From assembly GCF_026241315.1 (NCBI RefSeq), contig NZ_JAPHNA010000009.1, forward strand, positions 1 through 64,000: a stretch of DNA of 64,000 nucleotides. The letters are read 5' to 3'. Of this stretch, positions 59,730 to 64,000 are shown piece by piece (the stretch's first letter is position 1; every line of letters starts with the position of its first letter). The position numbers and the translations under genes are program-made. The notes beneath the pieces were generated by a model. The model was not told where the DNA came from. It did no database searches and saw nothing but the letters and a program-made list of their open reading frames with translations. This stretch comes from Campylobacter sp. MIT 21-1684. Its GTDB lineage: Bacteria; Campylobacterota; Campylobacteria; Campylobacterales; Campylobacteraceae.

Positions 59730-60509
59730 TTACTCACACAAAGACCTCAAAGCTTTTCCTTCATCACTTTGTCGCATAAAATATTCACCGATTAAAAAAG
59801 AATCCACTCCTAAATCTTGCAAATGGTGCAAAAATTCTTTATCTTCTAAACCACTTTCAGCAACAATAATCTTTGAATTTGGAATTTGAGGAATAAGCTT
59901 TTCACATAAACTCATATCCATAGAAAAATCATTTAAATTGCGATGATTTATTCCTATAATATTGGCTCCAGCAAAAATAGCCTTGCTTAAATCTTCTTTA
60001 TTGTGAATTTCAACTAAACACTCAAGTCCTATATGATGAGAGAATTCAAGGAGTTTTTTTAATTCTTTTGTACTAAGCATTCGTGCAATAAGCAAAATAA
60101 AATCAGCACCATACACTAAAGCCTCTAAAATTTGATATTCATCAAAAATAAAATCTTTTCGGAGTAATGGAAGTTGTGTGTAACGACGTATAAAGCTTAA
60201 AAATTCTAAAGAGCCTTGAAAAAAATGTGGTTCTGTTAAAACAGAAATGGCACTAGCGCCGTTTTTATCATAATTTAAAGCTATACTTAAAGGTTCAAAA
60301 TCTTGACGTATAACACCCTTGCTTGGACTTGCTTTCTTTATCTCAGCAATGATCTTCATCTCATTTTTTTGTCTTCTTAAAGCTTTGCAAACCTCTTTTG
60401 GAAAAAAGGGATTTGAGGATAAAGAACGACCGAGCATATCATAGGGAAGAATCTTTTTTCTTTGTTTTAATTCTTCTTTTGTTTTTTTAAAAATTGTATC
60501 TAAAATCAC
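59730..60509 (-). CDS. trpC: indole-3-glycerol-phosphate synthase
   Basis: Closes the indole ring in tryptophan synthesis. A TIM-barrel enzyme of 259 residues with [13 protein letters not shown] (about 53-65, catalytic Lys and Ser), [16 protein letters not shown] (about 115-130, catalytic Lys), [13 protein letters not shown] (about 185-197) and VAESGL (about 216-221). It is the stand-alone form, not fused to TrpF. The other trp genes are not here, which matches the split arrangement in C. jejuni. It overlaps the lipoprotein gene by 4 bases. Confidence 0.95.
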   Translation of the reverse strand: MILDTIFKKTKEELKQRKKILPYDMLGRSLSSNPFFPKEVCKALRRQKNEMKIIAEIKKASPSKGVIRQDFEPLSIALNYDKNGASAISVLTEPHFFQGSLEFLSFIRRYTQLPLLRKDFIFDEYQILEALVYGADFILLIARMLSTKELKKLLEFSHHIGLECLVEIHNKEDLSKAIFAGANIIGINHRNLNDFSMDMSLCEKLIPQIPNSKIIVAESGLEDKEFLHHLQDLGVDSFLIGEYFMRQSDEGKALRSLCE

Positions 60510-61789
60510 TCTTTGCCTTTAGCTAAACAAAGTTTAATAGCCTCGATATGACTCTTGCTTTCTTGTGAATTAGCAAATTCTTGATTAAAAAAAGTTTTTT
60601 CTAAAATCATCAAAGCTTTATCGCATTGTTTTAATTTATAATATCCCCAAGCCAAAGAATCCAAATAATACAAATTTTCTTCATCTTTTGCTAAAGCAAG
60701 CCCAACAAGTTTCATACCTTTTTTAACATCTAAATCATAATCAATCAACAAATATCCATAATAATTCAAATACAGAGGATCGCTTGTACTTTCAATAGCA
60801 GATGAGAATTTTTGTGTCACAGAATGAAGTACTTGTTGTGTAACATTCTTTGTATTCTGTGCAGCCTCAAATTCAAAGATAGCTGCACGCAAAAGATATT
60901 CTTTTCTTTTATCTTTTTGATACATACGAAGACTTAAAACCTTTGCTTCATCAAATTGTTTTAAATTTTGATACAAATAAAGCTTAACTTCATCATCAAG
61001 ATTGTATTCTAAAGCTATTTTCAAAGCTTCTTCTTGTTTGCCTTGAGTATTTAAAAGCTCGACTAAAGACAGAGCAAAATCGTGATTGCCTGTCAAAATA
61101 TACAGTTCTTTATAAAGTTCTTCCAAACCAGAAACATTCTGTTCATCATTGTAAATTTTTGCAAGTAAAACACAAGTTTTTAAAGTACAGCCGTTTTCTT
61201 TACGAAAATCTTCAAGCAAATTTTGTATCTGTTTTACTTGATCTAAAAGTCCATAAACACCTACTAATTTTAATAATAAATCTTCAGTTTGTATTTGTTC
61301 AAAAGCAAGTTTGTAGTATTTTAAAGCTTCTTTAAATTGATTCTGTCTTACAAAAATATCAGCTTGTAGTTCAAAATTTCGTGGATCATTATCCTTTTTT
61401 TCAAGAAGTTCATTAAGAAGCCTTTGAGCTTCTTTTACATTGTAAGAATTTAAAGCATAAAGAGCACTTAGTCTTTTAAGCGTATCGCTTTCATTTCTGT
61501 AAGATTTCACAAGAGTATTAAGCTCTTCTTTTTTGTCCAAATCGTTCACTAAGGTTAAAATAAAAGCATTTTCCAAGAAATAAAGAATTTTATGCTGTTT
61601 AAAAAGATTTAAAAATTCATCTCGAGCCTTGAGAGCTTCACCGAAATACTCATAATTATAAGCTTTCATCACTTGCAAATCAAAAGCATTGCTTCTTTGT
61701 TCTTTGTAATTTTCAAATACAATACTTTGATTTCTAGCACACGATATTAAAAATAGCAATACTACGATAAATAGCAAATTCCTATACAT
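60506..61789 (-). CDS. TPR-containing lipoprotein
   Basis: A 427-residue exported protein. The signal peptide [20 protein letters not shown] ends in a lipobox (LISC), so Cys17 should be lipidated. The mature part is almost wholly helical, with repeated TPR-like pairs, for example [20 protein letters not shown] followed by [10 protein letters not shown] (about 134-163) and [20 protein letters not shown] (about 379-398). It probably acts as a periplasmic scaffold on the outer or inner membrane. Its start overlaps the preceding YkgJ-type gene by 28 bases. Homologue of Cj0497, from memory; function unknown. Confidence 0.85.
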   Translation of the reverse strand: MYRNLLFIVVLLFLISCARNQSIVFENYKEQRSNAFDLQVMKAYNYEYFGEALKARDEFLNLFKQHKILYFLENAFILTLVNDLDKKEELNTLVKSYRNESDTLKRLSALYALNSYNVKEAQRLLNELLEKKDNDPRNFELQADIFVRQNQFKEALKYYKLAFEQIQTEDLLLKLVGVYGLLDQVKQIQNLLEDFRKENGCTLKTCVLLAKIYNDEQNVSGLEELYKELYILTGNHDFALSLVELLNTQGKQEEALKIALEYNLDDEVKLYLYQNLKQFDEAKVLSLRMYQKDKRKEYLLRAAIFEFEAAQNTKNVTQQVLHSVTQKFSSAIESTSDPLYLNYYGYLLIDYDLDVKKGMKLVGLALAKDEENLYYLDSLAWGYYKLKQCDKALMILEKTFFNQEFANSQESKSHIEAIKLCLAKGKE

Positions 61790-62136
61790 TCTTTCTGTAA
61801 TTCCTCTTTATGCGTCTTAAAATATTCCCAAAAAGGAAAAGTGCGACATTGGTAAGGTCTCAAAGGATAAATTCCACAATTCCTTTCTTTTTGGTTAAAA
61901 AAAATACAAGCAAAGCCATCTTCAAACTCAACTTCTTTCAAGCTCATTTTATAATCGACTTTTCTTAAATATTTTTTCCTAAATTCCTTTTTTTCTAAAC
62001 CAAAATGCGTTTGTAAATGTATTATTTCATCCTCATTGATAAAAATATTGCCACTTTCACCAGTGCAACATTTGCCACCACAATCTTTACAAGCATTTTC
62101 GTTGAAAACATACGAAAAACCTTTTTTAAAAATCAT
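61762..62136 (-). CDS. YkgJ-family cysteine-cluster protein
   Basis: A 124-residue protein with the cysteine pattern of the YkgJ/Fe-S or zinc-binding family (formerly UPF0153): CKDCGGKCCTG (about 16-26), then CIFF, CGIYPLRPYQCRTFPFW (about 87-103) and CIGIC near the end. These cysteines probably bind a metal or an iron-sulfur cluster; the partner is unknown. It overlaps the upstream methyltransferase gene by 11 and the lipoprotein gene by 28 bases, so the three form one compact transcript. Confidence 0.85.
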   Translation of the reverse strand: MIFKKGFSYVFNENACKDCGGKCCTGESGNIFINEDEIIHLQTHFGLEKKEFRKKYLRKVDYKMSLKEVEFEDGFACIFFNQKERNCGIYPLRPYQCRTFPFWEYFKTHKEELQKECIGICYLS

Positions 62137-62824
62137 AACTTCTTACCTTAAACCTAGAGTGAATTTCTTGCATTTCTTGACTAAAATCATTTCCTTTATA
62201 CACATAAAGAGGAGGCAAAATTTCACAATGACTTGCAACATTTTTTCGTGCTTTCACTAAAATCAATCTAGCCTTACGATTTTTATTTGTATGCACAAAA
62301 CGTATCGCACTAGGTTTTAGCTTATGTTTTTCCAAAAGCATACACAAGCGCGTTAAAGCCGAAGCCTCATAGCAAAAGTATAAACTCGCCTTTGATTTCA
62401 AGTGAAAATTAGCTTTTGCAAGAAAATCTTCCAAAGGGAGAAAAAATTCATTTTTGCTTATATTTTTGTGCCTATTCATACTTTGCAACACACCTTTTTG
62501 ATAAAAAGGAGGATTAGAAACTACACAATCGAATTTTTTTTTAGCTGTAAAATTTTTAAAATCACTATGAAACACCTCTGCTTCTAAGTTATTATATTCG
62601 AGATTGCGTTGGATTAAGAGCATATTTTCTTGTTGAATCTCAAGCAAAGATAAATGAATATTTTTAGCATAATATTTGAGCATAATCCCTATTATACCGC
62701 AACCAGCACCAACATCTAAAACTTCACCTTTTACTCCAAGTTTTAAAACAAAATCAAGCAAAAGCAAAGAATCGCTAGTGTAACGATAAGCATTCTGAAA
62801 TTGAGCAAAATACAAAATAGTCAA
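62126..62824 (-). CDS. SAM-dependent methyltransferase (TrmN6/HemK-like)
   Basis: A 232-residue class I methyltransferase. The SAM loop is VLDVGAGCGIIGIML (about 35-49), and the N-methylation motif NPPF in DCVVSNPPFYQKG (about 104-116) indicates methylation of an amino group on adenine, cytosine or glutamine; the layout resembles the tRNA A37 methyltransferase TrmN6 (YfiC). Early text YRYTSDSLLLLDFV is also typical. The start codon appears to be TTG at 62824, with no strong ribosome site; the next in-frame ATG would delete the SAM loop. The next gene upstream ends 9 bases before. Confidence 0.82.
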   Translation of the reverse strand: MTILYFAQFQNAYRYTSDSLLLLDFVLKLGVKGEVLDVGAGCGIIGIMLKYYAKNIHLSLLEIQQENMLLIQRNLEYNNLEAEVFHSDFKNFTAKKKFDCVVSNPPFYQKGVLQSMNRHKNISKNEFFLPLEDFLAKANFHLKSKASLYFCYEASALTRLCMLLEKHKLKPSAIRFVHTNKNRKARLILVKARKNVASHCEILPPLYVYKGNDFSQEMQEIHSRFKVRSYDF

Positions 62825-62833
62825 TGTAAAAAC

Positions 62834-62995
62834 TTAATGAGTTGGAATTTTAATCCTTCTTTGAGGATTCTCATTTTTTTGAACGCTTAGATTTGCATCT
62901 TTATGAATTCCAGAATTTGTACTTGCAAAATCAAGAAAATTGACAGCTTGAAGAAAACAAAAAAGCATAGTAAGCATACAAAAAAACCGAAGCAT
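62834..62995 (-). CDS. small exported protein, 53 residues
   Basis: A short gene with a signal-peptide-like N-terminus, MLRFFCMLTMLFCFLQAVNF, followed by a hydrophilic tail ending QRRIKIPTH. It lies between tRNA-Arg and the methyltransferase gene, on their strand, with AAGGTTTAATT before the ATG. C. jejuni has a small exported protein at this position (Cj0494 from memory). Function unknown. The mature part would be only about 35 residues. Confidence 0.65.
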   Translation of the reverse strand: MLRFFCMLTMLFCFLQAVNFLDFASTNSGIHKDANLSVQKNENPQRRIKIPTH

Positions 62996-63010
62996 AATTA
63001 AACCTTAAAG

Positions 63011-63087
63011 TGGTGTCCACGGCGAGATTCGAACTCACGACCTCAAAATTAGGAATTTTGCGCTCTATCCAGCTGAGCTACGAGGAC
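63011..63087 (-). tRNA. tRNA-Arg (anticodon CCT)
   Basis: A 77-base cloverleaf on the minus strand with encoded CCA: acceptor GTCCTCG, D arm GCTC...GAGC, anticodon arm CAAAA-TTCCTAA-TTTTG giving CCT (reads AGG), T arm GTGAG-TTCGAAT-CTCGC. The acceptor stem has one U-U mismatch at the fifth pair (5-68); the other six pairs are regular. Confidence 0.93.
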
Positions 63088-63091
63088 AGGA

Positions 63092-63112
63092 TTTGTCCGT
63101 TAAACGGACAAA
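63092..63112. terminator. 9-bp hairpin between fusA and tRNA-Arg
   Basis: TTTGTCCGT and ACGGACAAA form a perfect 9-bp stem with a TAA loop, 5 bases beyond the fusA stop. On the minus strand a run of seven T lies before the stem rather than after it, so it may serve as an RNA-processing or stability element between fusA and the tRNA as much as a terminator. Confidence 0.5.
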
Positions 63113-63117
63113 AAAAT

Positions 63118-64000
63118 TTAACCATTTCTTTTTTTGATAATTTCTTCTGAAACATTTTTAGGAACTTCATCATAATGATCAAACTCCATAGAATAAGTCG
63201 CCCTACCCTGAGTCTGACTTCTAAGATCAGTAGAGTACCCAAACATTTCAGCCAAAGGACAAAATGCTGTGATAATTTTATTACCACCGCGTTCATCCAT
63301 AGAATTTACCTGTCCACGTCTTTTATTTAAATCACCTATAACATCGCCCATATAGTCTTCAGGCGTTTCAACTTCAACCTTCATCATAGGTTCTAAAATA
63401 ACAGCTCCAGCTTTTCTAGCACCTTCTTTAAAACCCATAGAAGCAGCAAGCTTAAAAGCCATTTCAGAAGAATCAACTTCGTGATAACTTCCATCATAAA
63501 CACTCACTTTTACATCTTCCACAGGATAACCTGCTAAAACACCATTTTGCAAAGCTTCTTGTATGCCTTTATCCACAGCCGGAATGTATTCTTTAGGAAT
63601 AACCCCACCTTTAATATCATTGATAAATTCATAACCGCTACCGGGCTCTAAAGGTTCAAGTCTCAAAAATACATGACCGTATTGACCACGACCACCCGAT
63701 TGTTTTGCATATTTATACTCTTGTTCAACTACTTTTCGAATAGTCTCACGATAAGCCACTTGAGGCTGTCCTACTTCGGCTTCAACTTTAAATTCTCTTA
63801 ACATTCTATCGACAATAATTTCAAGATGCAATTCTCCCATACCCGAAATAATAGTCTGCCCACTTTCCTCATCACTTGAAACCCGAAAACTCGGATCTTC
63901 TTGGGCAAGTTTATTCAGTGCGATAGACATTTTTTCTTGATCTGCCTTTGTTTTTGGTTCAACAGCTACAGAGATAACAGGATCAGGAAAGTCCATTCTT
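63118..64000 (-). CDS. fusA: elongation factor G, 3' part (cut by window edge)
   Basis: The C-terminal ~294 residues of EF-G, the GTPase that drives translocation on the ribosome. The visible part begins within domain III ([20 protein letters not shown]) and includes [14 protein letters not shown], domain IV with [12 protein letters not shown], and domain V with [20 protein letters not shown], ending IIKKRNG. The start codon and the GTPase domain lie past position 64000; the Met at 63996 is internal (an Arg codon precedes it in frame). Nothing suggests damage. tRNA-Arg follows on the same strand. Confidence 0.97.
   Translation of the reverse strand, partial: RMDFPDPVISVAVEPKTKADQEKMSIALNKLAQEDPSFRVSSDEESGQTIISGMGELHLEIIVDRMLREFKVEAEVGQPQVAYRETIRKVVEQEYKYAKQSGGRGQYGHVFLRLEPLEPGSGYEFINDIKGGVIPKEYIPAVDKGIQEALQNGVLAGYPVEDVKVSVYDGSYHEVDSSEMAFKLAASMGFKEGARKAGAVILEPMMKVEVETPEDYMGDVIGDLNKRRGQVNSMDERGGNKIITAFCPLAEMFGYSTDLRSQTQGRATYSMEFDHYDEVPKNVSEEIIKKRNG

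Overview
The window is AT-rich, tightly packed DNA from a thermotolerant Campylobacter of the jejuni / upsaliensis-helveticus type. The evidence is the complete pgl N-glycosylation cluster, futalosine-pathway menaquinone genes, pseudaminic acid genes with G/C-tract switches, and gene blocks that match, from memory, the C. jejuni NCTC 11168 segments Cj1364-Cj1375, Cj1285-Cj1294, Cj1134-Cj1114 and Cj0499-Cj0493. These blocks are joined in a different order from C. jejuni. I cannot name the species from sequence alone.

Layout. 1-852: decayed non-coding DNA. 853-9740 (minus): fumC, a subtilisin-type autotransporter protease, glmS and a GlnD-like protein with a degenerate catalytic core. 9868-16447 (plus): mqnE, a purine permease, a phosphoribosyltransferase, then mlaA, mlaC and an RND transporter. 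16428-17553 (minus): a 26-residue membrane peptide, rdgB and a TM2 protein. 17593-17694: a possible transposon remnant. 17814-26895: a YajR-like MFS exporter, a DsbC-like oxidoreductase, mqnA, malic enzyme, gltX, a SurA-like chaperone, accC/accB and dcd.

26975-33779 is a compact pseudaminic acid (flagellin sugar) locus: pseB, pseC, a phase-OFF DUF2920 gene, pseF, pseG, pseH and a formyltransferase fused to a PseH-like acetyltransferase. It carries three G/C tracts of 9-10 bases. One splits the DUF2920 gene. One sits just after the PseH core and decides whether pseH overlaps the next start codon. One lies exactly at the junction between the formyltransferase and acetyltransferase domains. This is the most interesting part of the window, because the locus seems able to change the acyl decoration of the sugar by slippage. 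pseI is not in the window.

33932-37797 holds a GT-C-like membrane protein, a pseudopilin-like protein, waaM and waaC. 37865-52933 holds an exonuclease, gne and pglKHIJBACDEFG, enough to make, flip and transfer the lipid-linked heptasaccharide. PglB is about 70 residues longer than the C. jejuni protein because of an extra two-helix membrane segment. 53032-57576 holds cheY, prmA, ftsH, a psd-like gene and pssA. 57711-64000 holds a Pit phosphate permease, then on the minus strand a HIT protein, trpC, a TPR lipoprotein, a YkgJ-type cysteine protein, a methyltransferase, a small exported protein, tRNA-Arg(CCT) and the 3' part of fusA, which is cut by the window edge.
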